Positions 9,274 to 16,393 of a stretch of DNA of 64,000 nt are shown one piece after another. The notes beneath the pieces were generated by a model. It was not told the DNA's origin and made no database searches. It was given only the letters and a program-made list of their open reading frames with translations. The first letter of the stretch is position 1, and each line of letters opens with the position of its first letter. The translations under genes were made by a program, and so were the position numbers. The DNA comes from Nonomuraea harbinensis (GTDB lineage Bacteria; Actinomycetota; Actinomycetes; Streptosporangiales; Streptosporangiaceae). The stretch covers positions 124,001 through 188,000 of the forward strand of contig NZ_JAHKRN010000005.1 of the NCBI RefSeq assembly GCF_019396385.1. Direction: 5' to 3'.

Positions 9274-10296
9274 TCACAGCGGGGGCCGGGGGCCGATGGC
9301 GCCCAGGCGGTCGGCGTAGCGGCCGAGGCCGAGTGCCATCGACTCGACGGGCCGGTCCGCGCGCCGCACCGGCACGCCCATGGCGGCGCGCAGGCGTCTG
9401 GCCAGGCCGCGCAGCAGCGCGCCGCCGCCGGTCAGCACCGCCCCGTGCGCGGCGACGTCGGCGGCGAGCTCGGCGGGGCAATGCTCCAGGGCCGTCGCCG
9501 CCGCGCGGGCGATGGCGTCGGCCGGCGCCCGCGTGACCTCGTACAACTGCTGGACGGGCAGCCACGCGACCCGCTCGCGCCGCGACTCCGGGTCGAGGCC
9601 GCGGACGATCACGTGCCGGTCCAGCGGTTTCCAGGACGGGCCCGCGCGGAGCTTGGCCGCCTCCGCCTCCGCCTCGCCGACCAGCAGCCCGTGCTCGCGG
9701 GCGACCAGGGTGGCGATCGCCGCGTTCACGGCGTCGCCGCCGGCGTGGACGGTCCCCGCGGCGACGACGGCGCCGCAGGCGAGGATCGCGATCCTGGTCA
9801 GGTGAGGGCCGATGTCGACGATCATGCGCCCGGCCGGCTCCGTCACCGGGAGCCCGGCGCCGAGCGCCACCGCGACGGCGTGCTCCACGAGGTAGACCCG
9901 CCTGGCGTCCGCCTCGTAGGCCAGGTCGCGCACGGCCGAGCTCAGGATGGGCGGGGCGCCGTCGGGCAGCGCCATCACCAGCCGCGGCCGGGCGTACGGG
10001 TGCCCGTGCACCTTGCTCAGGAAGTGCTTGACCAGCCGCCCGGCGAGCTCGCCGCCCTCGCGCACCGGCCAGCGGGCGGGCCCGTCGTCGTGCCGTACCG
10101 CCCGCGTGCCCGCCCCGCTGGAGGGCGAGCACGCCGCGTACGCGTCCGCGCCGAAGAGCGTCCGGCCCGTGGCCGCGCAGGCCGCCGCCATCGACGGCTC
10201 GTTGAGCACGACGCCCAGGCCGGGGGCGTAGATCTGGGTGGTGGCCGTGCCGAGATCGATCGCGAGATCCCGGCCGAGGAACGCGAGCGGGCTCAC
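9274..10296 (-). CDS. MreB-like actin-fold protein
   Basis: A 340-residue actin-family ATPase. It has the phosphate-1 motif DLAIDLGTATTQIYAPG at the N-terminus, a phosphate-2 region (MIVDIGPHLTRIAIL) and the adenosine motif VLTGGGALLRGLARRL near the C-terminus. MreB organises cell-wall synthesis; in mycelial actinomycetes MreB paralogues act mainly in sporulation-wall assembly. This copy has no mreC/mreD neighbours, so it is probably an accessory MreB/Mbl-type paralogue rather than the housekeeping one. A GTG start at 10296 is chosen because GGAG lies eight bases upstream and the protein then starts just before the conserved motif. It is divergent from MreB in several loops. Confidence 0.8.
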   Translation of the reverse strand: MSPLAFLGRDLAIDLGTATTQIYAPGLGVVLNEPSMAAACAATGRTLFGADAYAACSPSSGAGTRAVRHDDGPARWPVREGGELAGRLVKHFLSKVHGHPYARPRLVMALPDGAPPILSSAVRDLAYEADARRVYLVEHAVAVALGAGLPVTEPAGRMIVDIGPHLTRIAILACGAVVAAGTVHAGGDAVNAAIATLVAREHGLLVGEAEAEAAKLRAGPSWKPLDRHVIVRGLDPESRRERVAWLPVQQLYEVTRAPADAIARAAATALEHCPAELAADVAAHGAVLTGGGALLRGLARRLRAAMGVPVRRADRPVESMALGLGRYADRLGAIGPRPPL

Positions 10297-10456
10297 CGCC
10301 GCGGCTCCGGGGGGTAGAGCTGCATGTCCGTGGTGTTTCCTCGATCGGGTCAAGGCAACACCAAGTCGCCGGCGCGCGTCCCGCCGATGATCCCGGTTAT
10401 GCGCTGTCAAGGCCTGCGTGCGAAGCTGGAGGCTGTACGCACATCAGGAGGCCCTC

Positions 10457-10657
10457 ATGGCGGAAACCCCGGAGCCGGAAGTCGACGAGACTCCCGAGGA
10501 CGAGATGAAGCGCAAGTTCCGTGAGGCACTGGAGCGCAAGCGCGGCCAGCAGGCGGGATCTGGCGGCAGTGGTAGGAGCGCCGACCATTCCAAGATCCAC
10601 GGAGCTCACGGCCCGGCTGCCGGCAAGCGGTCCTTCAGGCGCAAGAGCGGCGGCTGA
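10457..10657 (+). CDS. DUF5302 family small acidic protein
   Basis: A 66-residue highly charged protein. The acidic N-terminal part (EPEVDETPEDEMKRKFREAL) matches the DUF5302 pattern of actinobacteria; the C-terminus is Gly/Ser/Lys rich and basic. A strong AGGAGG lies six bases before the ATG. There is no membrane segment. Function is unknown. It is monocistronic, ending 12 bp before a strong intrinsic terminator. Confidence 0.8.
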   Translation: MAETPEPEVDETPEDEMKRKFREALERKRGQQAGSGGSGRSADHSKIHGAHGPAAGKRSFRRKSGG

Positions 10658-10669
10658 ATCTGGGTGTTC

Positions 10670-10700
10670 AAGGGGGTACGGCATGCCGTACCCCCTTTTT
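10670..10700 (+). terminator. Intrinsic terminator after the DUF5302 gene
   Basis: A perfect palindrome of about 28 bp (arms AAGGGGGTACGGC and GCCGTACCCCCTT, meeting at GCATGC) is followed by a T-run. This is the clearest factor-independent terminator in the window and insulates the downstream riboswitch promoter. Confidence 0.93.
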
Positions 10701-10735
10701 CTAGGTAGATCTTCGCCCGAATCATGGGCTTACCT

Positions 10736-10764
10736 TTGCGTTTGTCCGATTTGCTCGCTAGATT
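10736..10764 (+). promoter_or_regulatory. Putative promoter of the riboswitch/RlpA-like transcript
   Basis: TTGCGT at 10736-10741 and TAGATT at 10759-10764 are separated by 17 bp and lie between the terminator and the riboswitch. A start site near 10771 would put the whole riboswitch in the leader. This is an inference from hexamer match and spacing only. Confidence 0.45.
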
Positions 10765-10819
10765 GGTCGGCGTTACCAGGCAGTGACCTTGGCTCTTCAC
10801 CAGGAAGAGGCGGCTGCCT

Positions 10820-10945
10820 GGCGCCGAATCCCGCTCCCCCGCGGGAACCGGGGACCCACCTTCTGGGGTGAATCCGGCCCATGCGGCCGGTAGGGCATCT
10901 CCACGTCCGAACCCGTCAGCTAACCCGGTAGGCGAGATGGAGAGG
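10820..10945 (+). promoter_or_regulatory. c-di-AMP riboswitch (ydaO-yuaA class)
   Basis: The leader contains the conserved blocks of this riboswitch in order: GCCGAATCC, GGAACCGGGGACCCA (GGGACCCA at 10851-10858), GGGGTGAATC (10865-10874), TAGGGC, then CCGAACCCGTCAGCTAACC followed by GGTAGGCG (10907-10934). In actinomycetes this class turns off cell-wall hydrolase genes such as rpfA when c-di-AMP is high. Here the next gene encodes a secreted RlpA-like wall protein, matching that regulon. The 190 bp between aptamer and start codon would hold the expression platform; I see no clear T-tract terminator in it. Confidence 0.92.
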
Positions 10946-11134
10946 ATGTTTTCCTGTGATGAATCACCGCGCCTGTCCCCCCTACCGCGGGATGTCATCG
11001 GCCGCCGATTGAGCGGTCCCATTTCCTGATCTTCCTTTCGCGCTCCCACCGTAGCGTCCGTACGGCTTGATGCCCGGCTATGTCGTTCCGCGAGCGCATC
11101 TTTGCTGTTGCCTCACAAAGGACTTCTGTTTTTC

Positions 11135-11962
11135 ATGTCTGCTCGTTTCAGCATGCGTTCTATCGCCGCGATCGTCGCCGCCGCCGGCACGCTGGCGCTC
11201 GGCTCCGGCGCCGCGGCTCACGCCGACACCGACAAGGGCACGGAGAAGGTCCTGCTCCAGGGCGAGACCACGGCCTCCTACTTCTGGGACGACGGCTCCG
11301 GCCGCGCGGGTGACACCGGCCTGCCGGCCAGCGGCAAGCCCATGCAGAAAGGCATGGCCGCCAGCCCCAGCTGGCCGCTGCTGACCGAGGGCTACGTCAT
11401 CTACAAGGGCAAGAAGGCGCCGTTCTTCGTCGGCGACCGCGGCCCGGGCGTCCCGTCCAGCAAGGGCATCATGCTCGACCTGGACGGCAAGACCTTCGCC
11501 GACCTGACCGGCGGGACGTTCAACCCGCGCACGCTCATGGTGGACGGCAACGGCGGCAAGGGCCACATCGAGGTCGAGTACGTCATCACCAAGTGGGGCG
11601 ACGGCCTGGGCCTGAAGAACCACCCGGTCGCCTTCTCCGAGCGCGCCTGGAACCGCATGGACCACAACCCCGCCGCCCCTCCGGTCCTGGCCGAGGACAA
11701 GGCGGACAAGAGGGACGAGAAGAAGGAAGTCGCGTCCGGCGGCGACAAGGCCGACGCGGTGAAGCCCAGCCCGGTGAAGGCCGACCCCGTGAACCTCGTG
11801 AAGGCCCCGGCCGAGCCGGAGCCCGCGGCCGGGGGCGCCGAGGCGGCCGCGGCCACCGAGCGGAGCAACGTGGCGGGTGCCGCCGTGGCCGGCGGCGTGA
11901 TCCTCATCGGCGGCGGCCTGGTGCTGGGCCGCGAGCGCATCCGCAAGCTCGTGCGCCGCTGA
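11135..11962 (+). CDS. Secreted RlpA-like (double-psi beta-barrel) cell-wall protein
   Basis: A 275-residue exported protein. Residues 1-35 form a Sec signal peptide ending in AHA. A double-psi beta-barrel-like domain follows, from ASYFWDDGSG to GDGLGLKNHPVAF (about residues 50-170), with the GDRGPGVPSSKGIMLDL core that resembles RlpA/expansin proteins. It then has a Lys/Asp/Pro-rich linker, a hydrophobic segment (AGAAVAGGVILIGGGLVLG) and a basic tail, so it may remain membrane-anchored after export. The ATG at 11135 is used because it begins the signal peptide and follows AAAGGA; 11153 is an alternative. Placement under a c-di-AMP riboswitch supports a role in peptidoglycan remodelling during growth or germination. 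Confidence 0.82.
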   Translation: MSARFSMRSIAAIVAAAGTLALGSGAAAHADTDKGTEKVLLQGETTASYFWDDGSGRAGDTGLPASGKPMQKGMAASPSWPLLTEGYVIYKGKKAPFFVGDRGPGVPSSKGIMLDLDGKTFADLTGGTFNPRTLMVDGNGGKGHIEVEYVITKWGDGLGLKNHPVAFSERAWNRMDHNPAAPPVLAEDKADKRDEKKEVASGGDKADAVKPSPVKADPVNLVKAPAEPEPAAGGAEAAAATERSNVAGAAVAGGVILIGGGLVLGRERIRKLVRR

Positions 11963-11980
11963 CCTTTGCGTCACCACGAT

Positions 11981-11995
11981 TAGAATGTCATTCTA
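11981..11995. promoter_or_regulatory. Operator-like inverted repeat TAGAAT-N3-ATTCTA
   Basis: A 15-bp palindrome (TAGAATGTCATTCTA) lies 5 bp before the alpha/beta hydrolase start and contains a good -10-like hexamer (TAGAAT). The same architecture occurs at 22680-22694. It is probably a repressor site overlapping a promoter. Confidence 0.55.
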
Positions 11996-12000
11996 GAGCC

Positions 12001-12864
12001 GTGACCTCGACCGTATCGGCTCATGGAATCGACATCGCGTACGAGAGCTTCGGCTCTCCCGACGGGCGCCCGCTCCTCCTGATCATGGGGCTGGGCGCCC
12101 AGCTCATTCACTGGGACGACGAGCTGTGCGAGCAGCTCGCCGAGCAGGGGCACCATGTCGTCAGGTTCGACAACCGCGACGCCGGGATGTCCACCCACCT
12201 CCACGAGGCGGGCGCGCCCGCACCGGGCAAGCCGGCGCCGTACCTGCTGGACGACATGGCCGCGGACACCGCCGGGCTGATGGACGCCCTCGGCTGGCCG
12301 GCCGCGCACGTGATGGGCGCCTCGATGGGCGGCATGATCGCCCAGTCGCTCGCCATCCGGCACCCCGAGCGGGTGCTCACCCTCATCTCGATCATGTCGA
12401 CCCCCGGTGGCGCGGTCGCCCCGCCGAGCGAGAGCGCCCGGTCGGTCCTGTTCGCCAAGCCGGTGACCACCCGGGAGGAGGCCATGACCCAGGCGCTGGC
12501 GACCTGGTCGGTCATCGGCTCCCCGGGGTACGAGCTCGACCGCGAGCGTGTCCAGCGGCTGGCCGGGCAGGCGTTCGACCGCGGCCACGACCCGGCGGGG
12601 TTCGCCCGGCAGCTCGCCGCCATCATGGCGTCGCCCGACAGGACCGAGGCCCTCACCCGGCTCAACGTCCCGGCGCTGGTCATCCACGGAGCCGACGACC
12701 AGCTCGTCCCGCTCTCCGGCGGGCAGGCCACGGCGGCGGCCATCCCGGGCGCCGAGCTCAAGGTCTTCCCCGGCATGGGACACGACCTCCCGCGGGCACT
12801 CTGGCCGGAACTCGTCGAGGCCGTCACCAAACTCACCGCCGGTCACGCGGGCCCGGCCCGCTGA
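12001..12864 (+). CDS. Alpha/beta-hydrolase fold protein
   Basis: A 287-residue hydrolase. It has the oxyanion-hole region LLLIMGLGAQL, the nucleophile elbow GASMGGMIAQ (Ser in G-x-S-x-G), an acidic residue in HGADDQLVPL and the catalytic His in GMGHDLPRAL. These form a complete Ser-Asp-His triad, so it should be active as an esterase, lactonase or epoxide-type hydrolase. The GTG at 12001 has no usual ribosome site and follows a palindrome with a -10-like box, so the mRNA may be nearly leaderless. It stands alone and ends before two strong hairpins. Confidence 0.88.
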   Translation: MTSTVSAHGIDIAYESFGSPDGRPLLLIMGLGAQLIHWDDELCEQLAEQGHHVVRFDNRDAGMSTHLHEAGAPAPGKPAPYLLDDMAADTAGLMDALGWPAAHVMGASMGGMIAQSLAIRHPERVLTLISIMSTPGGAVAPPSESARSVLFAKPVTTREEAMTQALATWSVIGSPGYELDRERVQRLAGQAFDRGHDPAGFARQLAAIMASPDRTEALTRLNVPALVIHGADDQLVPLSGGQATAAAIPGAELKVFPGMGHDLPRALWPELVEAVTKLTAGHAGPAR

Positions 12865-12881
12865 TCCCGGGACAGGTGGAA

Positions 12882-12973
12882 GGGGCGCACCTCGCGAAGC
12901 GCCGGGAGGCTGCCACTCGCGAGATGCGCCCCGGCGGCGGCACGCGCTCGCCGCGCCCGGACGCGTGCCGCCG
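12882..12973. terminator. Tandem hairpins between convergent genes
   Basis: Two strong inverted repeats lie back to back. Arms 12882-12897 and 12917-12932 (GGGGCGCA...TGCGCCCC, one mismatch in 16) have a 19-nt loop. Arms 12935-12946 and 12962-12973 (CGGCGGCACGCG/CGCGTGCCGCCG) have a 15-nt loop. Neither has a T-tract. They sit between the hydrolase and the convergent roadblock gene and probably act as a bidirectional terminator. Confidence 0.7.
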
Positions 12974-12990
12974 GGTTCTCGGGGGAGGGG

Positions 12991-13362
12991 TCAGATTTCC
13001 AGCTTCTCCTCGATGCCCTTGAGATGGTGCCTGGCCAGGGCCAGGTTGGCCCGGCCGCGGTCCAGGGCCAGATAGAGGAACAGGCCCTTGCCGCCGCGCC
13101 CGGAGACCGGCCGGATGATGTGGTACTGGCCGCCGAGCGTGATGAGGATGTCCTCGATGGCGTCGTTGAGCCCGAGCGAGTCCATCGTCCGGAGCTTCGC
13201 CTTGACGACCTCGGTGTTGCCGGCCGCCGCGACCTGGAGGTCCAGGTCCTTGGACCCGCCCAGGGCGCCGAGCGCCATGCCGCTGCCGTGGTCCACGATG
13301 GCGGCGCCGATGGAGCCGTCGATCGCCATCATCTCCTTGAGAGAGATGTCCATGCTGGCCAT
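12991..13362 (-). CDS. Roadblock/LC7-like protein
   Basis: A 123-residue protein with the compact alpha/beta fold pattern of roadblock/LC7 proteins. It has an N-terminal helix (ISLKEMMAIDGSIG), the strand AAIVDHGSGMALGAL, a central helix, the strand DILITLGGQYHIIRPV, then GLFLYLALDRGRANLALARHHL. It is clearly paralogous to the first gene of this operon, sharing the ALARH-L ending. Such proteins act as partners or GAPs for Ras-like GTPases in actinomycete conservons, but no GTPase is nearby. GGAGG lies five bases before the ATG. It is the last gene of a four-gene leftward operon. Confidence 0.85.
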   Translation of the reverse strand: MASMDISLKEMMAIDGSIGAAIVDHGSGMALGALGGSKDLDLQVAAAGNTEVVKAKLRTMDSLGLNDAIEDILITLGGQYHIIRPVSGRGGKGLFLYLALDRGRANLALARHHLKGIEEKLEI

Positions 13363-13384
13363 GCTTTCCTCCGATCAGGAATGG

Positions 13385-13759
13385 TCACTTCTTGCCTGCT
13401 GCCACCGCCGCCACCGCGGCGGCGGTCTTGCGCCCCTCCAGCCGGAGCAGCCCGAGGTTGGCGCCGGGCTCAGCCAGGACTGTGAGGACGACAGTGGGGC
13501 CGGCGGCGTAGAACGCGGCGTGGCCCGCGCTGCCGGAGACGAGCGTCTCCTCCAGGTCGCCCCGCCCGGCCAGGATCATCATGCGCCGGCTCATCGCGAG
13601 CAGCGCCGCGGCCAGCGCGGACACGTGCTCGCTGCTGTCCTCCGCCAGGTCGCAGGCGATCGTCAGCCCGTCGATGGTGGAGGCCACGCTCCCTTTGACG
13701 TCGGCCGTCCGTTCGCGCAGGAGAACCATCTCCTTGAGCACCTCTTGACGCAGTTCCAC
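13385..13759 (-). CDS. Roadblock/LC7-like protein, divergent
   Basis: A 124-residue protein with features of a second, divergent roadblock subfamily. It has the strand GSVASTIDGLTIACDL, a helix HVSALAAALLAMSRRMM, the strand HAAFYAAGPTVVLTVL and LGLLRLEGRKTAAAV. The GTG start is chosen because GGAGG lies six bases upstream. It differs from its two shorter-looped paralogues in the operon and is closer to the roadblock proteins (MglB-like) that pair with GTPases. It may form the heterodimer partner of the neighbouring copies. Confidence 0.75.
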   Translation of the reverse strand: MELRQEVLKEMVLLRERTADVKGSVASTIDGLTIACDLAEDSSEHVSALAAALLAMSRRMMILAGRGDLEETLVSGSAGHAAFYAAGPTVVLTVLAEPGANLGLLRLEGRKTAAAVAAVAAGKK

Positions 13760-13788
13760 AGATGGCCTCCTCCTGCGTGAGGGGAACC

Positions 13789-14589
13789 TCACGTCAGCTC
13801 CTCCAGCGCCTTCCTGAGCCGCAGCAGCAGCTCGATGTCCGTGGGATCCCCGGTGACGACCGGGCCGAGCGGGCCGCCGGCGGTGGCGTCCGCCCTGTGC
13901 CGGGCGACGTCGAGCCGCTTGACCCGCCTGGGCAGCGGCTCCGTCTCCGCGGCCGCGACGATCAGGCCCGCCGCCGCCAGCCTGCGCACCGCCAGCAGGA
14001 CCGCGTAGCCGGACCGGCCCAGCCGCTTGGCCAGCTCCAGGGGAGTGGCCTCGCCGTCGGCCCCGATCGCCACCTCCCACTGCACGTCGCTGAGCGTCAC
14101 GCTCTGCCCGGGCATCCGCCGCGCGGCGCGTACGGGGGAGGTGTCCAGGTCGGCCCGCGGCCACGTCTCGGCGAGCCGTGCCCGGCGGCGCGCGCACTCG
14201 CGCACCAGGCCGGGCACGTCGAAGTACCAGCGCCCGCCGAGCCAGTGCCCCTCGCCGGGCCGGAACCTCGGCCGGGCGCCGGTCACCGGCAGCAGGAAGA
14301 ACGCCGCGTCCAGCACCGCGCCGAGCACGCAGTACTGCAGCTCGCCGAGCGTGACCCGGCCTTCCTCCAGCAGGCGCTCGGTGCCGCCGTCGGCCTGCAG
14401 CCTGCGCAGCGCCGACTCCGGCACCCGGCCACCGGCCGCGAGCAGCCGCTCGGCGCCGGGCACCTGCGCGCAGGTCATGTACGTGATGCGCCCGTCGTCG
14501 AGGTAGACGGTGCCGGCGCGGCCCACCCGCAGCGCACCGGTGGCCCGTTCCTTGGCGAGGCCGGCCAGGAGCGTGTCCAGCGACGGCAT
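13789..14589 (-). CDS. DUF4388-type protein of the roadblock operon
   Basis: A 266-residue protein whose N-terminal third matches the DUF4388 (PATAN-like) pattern. The helix LDTLLAGLAKERATGALRV is followed by the strands GTVYLDDGRITYMTC and a helix-rich segment. The C-terminal half contains a winged-helix-like stretch (ATPLELAKRLGRSGYAVLLA-type) and ends in a Leu/Arg helix. DUF4388 proteins in actinobacteria and myxobacteria accompany roadblock and response-regulator proteins, so this is likely a signalling scaffold. It lies three bases after the stop of the upstream roadblock gene. Function is otherwise unknown. Confidence 0.75.
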   Translation of the reverse strand: MPSLDTLLAGLAKERATGALRVGRAGTVYLDDGRITYMTCAQVPGAERLLAAGGRVPESALRRLQADGGTERLLEEGRVTLGELQYCVLGAVLDAAFFLLPVTGARPRFRPGEGHWLGGRWYFDVPGLVRECARRRARLAETWPRADLDTSPVRAARRMPGQSVTLSDVQWEVAIGADGEATPLELAKRLGRSGYAVLLAVRRLAAAGLIVAAAETEPLPRRVKRLDVARHRADATAGGPLGPVVTGDPTDIELLLRLRKALEELT

Positions 14590-14592
14590 CGG

Positions 14593-14970
14593 TCACGCCA
14601 GCAGCTGCTCGGAGATGGCGCGCAGCCGGTGGCGGGCCAGCGCGATGTTCGACCGCTCCATGTCGAGGCGCACGTAGATCACCAGCGGCCCCTCGAACAG
14701 GGTGTCCGTCAGCCTGATCAGGTGGTGTCCCTGGTCGGTGCTGATCAGCAGGTCGCCGATGCGCACGGTGTCGCCGGGACAGGCCCGCGAGAGCCCGTCC
14801 ATGCTGGCCCGCAGCATCTCGGTCAGCGCCGCGGCCGCCTTGTCGGCGTCCACGCCGCGGGGTTGCCCGCTGAAGGACACGGCCATGCCGCTCGTGTGAT
14901 CCACGAGCATCGCGTCGAGCGCTCCCGGTATGGCCATGACTTCGGTCAGGCAGCTGTCGAGTGCGAGCAC
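14593..14970 (-). CDS. Roadblock/LC7-like protein (first gene of operon)
   Basis: A 125-residue paralogue of the last gene in the operon. The two align from their first residues (LALDSCLTEVMAIPGALDAM against ASMDISLKEMMAIDGSIGAA) to the ALARHRL/ALARHHL end. That alignment, and GGGAGG five bases upstream, favour the GTG at 14970 over the ATG at 14991. As with its paralogue, partners are expected to be Ras-like GTPases or other roadblock monomers. It is followed closely by the DUF4388 gene, so this is the promoter-proximal member. Confidence 0.82.
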   Translation of the reverse strand: MLALDSCLTEVMAIPGALDAMLVDHTSGMAVSFSGQPRGVDADKAAAALTEMLRASMDGLSRACPGDTVRIGDLLISTDQGHHLIRLTDTLFEGPLVIYVRLDMERSNIALARHRLRAISEQLLA

Positions 14971-15007
14971 GGTGGCCTCCCTCGCCGTCATGCGGACGCG
15001 GACAGCT

Positions 15008-15141
15008 TAGGGATGCCAGAAGAGACGGAAATGAACGGCGATAACGTGAGCCGTACCGAGATGAAGTTGTCTACGGCTGAGGCGAAGAAAAACCCTACTG
15101 AGAGGGATAATCCAGCGATTTATGAGGAAATGACAAAGGCC
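15008..15141. other. Low-GC intergenic segment upstream of the roadblock operon
   Basis: This segment has clearly lower GC (about half) than its surroundings and runs between the 3' end of the DUF4032 gene and the roadblock operon. A rightward frame through it is open but has no ribosome site and continues into antisense of the DUF4032 gene, so it is not called. It probably holds the promoter region of the roadblock operon. Confidence 0.5.
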
Positions 15142-16371
15142 TCAGGGAAGGTTATTCGCATTCGGTTCCGTCGCCTCGTCCGGAAGGAGCGCCTTCTCGT
15201 CGGGCTTGAAGACCAGCACCTTGTCCACGTACGACTTGACCGCCGCGGCCAGCCCCACATCGCTCCCGGCCGCCTCCGACAGGTACCACCGGTGGTCGAG
15301 GATCTCGTGGAACAGCTGCGGCGCCTCCAGCTTGCCGCGCAGCCCGGCCGGGATGGCCGCGATCGTCGGCTGGAACACCTCGGCCAGCCAGCGGTGCGCC
15401 ACGATCGCCTCGTCCTCGTGCCGCAGCCCCACGGCGACCCGGAACCCGTCGAGGTCGTTGAGCAGCCGCCTGGCTTGGTTCTCCTCCGCGTCCAGGCCGG
15501 TCAGCCGCAGCAGGCGGCGCTGGTGGTGCCCGGAGTCGACCACCTTGGGGCGGACGATCAGCCGGCCGGTGCCGACCTTGCGCCGCACCATCATCTCGGC
15601 CACGTCGAACCCGAGCAGGTTCAGCCGCCGGATCCGCTGCTCCACCCGGTGCCAGTCGACCTCCTCGATGATCTCGTCCTGGGTCAGCTCGGCCCACAGC
15701 CGGTGGTAGCGGCTGACGATGTCCTCGGCGGTGTCCATCGGGTCGATCGACGGATGGAGCAGGCCGCCGGCCTCCAGGTCGAGCATCTCCCCGAAGATGT
15801 TCAGGTGCGCCGCGTCGATGTCGCCGAGCCGCTGCCCGTCGCTGAGCATCGGGTGCATCTCGCCGGTCTCGGCGTCGACCAGGTAGGCGGCGAACGCCCC
15901 CGCGTCGCGCCTGAACAGCGTGTTCGACAGCGAGCAGTCGCCCCAGTAGAACCCGGTGAGATGCAGCCGCACCAGCAGCACGACCAGCGCGTCCATCAGC
16001 CGGGTGAGCGTGTCGGGGCGCAGCGTCCCGGACATCACGGCCCGGTACGGGAGCGAGAACTGCAGGTGCCGGGTGATCAGCGCCGCGTCCAGCCCCTCCT
16101 CGCGGCCGGTGACGTAGGCGACCGGCTCCACGGCGGGCGCGTCCAGCCTGGCCAGGTCCCACAGGAGCTGATATTCACGCCTGGCGTACCGCTCGCTGAT
16201 TTCCTTGATCGCGTAGACCTTGCCGCCCAGCCGCGCGAACCGCACGACGTGCCGCGAGATGCCGCGCGGCAGGTCGACGAGGTGGTGCTGGGGCCACTCC
16301 GCGAGCGGCAGCTCCCAGGGGAGCCGGATCAGGTCGGGATCGCCTAACGCGCCGGTGATCTGAAGGGGCAT
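15142..16371 (-). CDS. DUF4032 domain protein with kinase-like N-terminal region
   Basis: A 409-residue protein of the actinobacterial DUF4032 family. The N-terminal 200 residues look like a degenerate protein/small-molecule kinase: a lysine strand (GKVYAIKEISERYARREYQLL), then TGFYWGDCSLSNTLF in place of the catalytic loop and AYLVDAETGEM in place of the Mg loop. The C-terminal DUF4032 part (from about residue 210) includes WAELTQDEIIEEVDWHRVEQRIRRL. WGDCSxxN and VDAE keep acidic and Asn residues, so phosphotransfer is possible. The ATG at 16371 begins the conserved region; the gene diverges from the DUF885 gene 22 bp away. Function is unknown. Confidence 0.8.
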   Translation of the reverse strand: MPLQITGALGDPDLIRLPWELPLAEWPQHHLVDLPRGISRHVVRFARLGGKVYAIKEISERYARREYQLLWDLARLDAPAVEPVAYVTGREEGLDAALITRHLQFSLPYRAVMSGTLRPDTLTRLMDALVVLLVRLHLTGFYWGDCSLSNTLFRRDAGAFAAYLVDAETGEMHPMLSDGQRLGDIDAAHLNIFGEMLDLEAGGLLHPSIDPMDTAEDIVSRYHRLWAELTQDEIIEEVDWHRVEQRIRRLNLLGFDVAEMMVRRKVGTGRLIVRPKVVDSGHHQRRLLRLTGLDAEENQARRLLNDLDGFRVAVGLRHEDEAIVAHRWLAEVFQPTIAAIPAGLRGKLEAPQLFHEILDHRWYLSEAAGSDVGLAAAVKSYVDKVLVFKPDEKALLPDEATEPNANNLP

Positions 16372-16393
16372 TCGCCAAGGATATGGTGCATCG

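Noticed and set aside
10606-11049. A leftward 147-codon frame across the terminator and riboswitch
   Set aside because: It overlaps conserved RNA structure and a terminator on the other strand, and its sequence shows no family.
15013-15170. A possible small rightward gene in the low-GC segment
   Set aside because: No ribosome site, no stop before it runs antisense into the DUF4032 gene, and no similarity to a known peptide.
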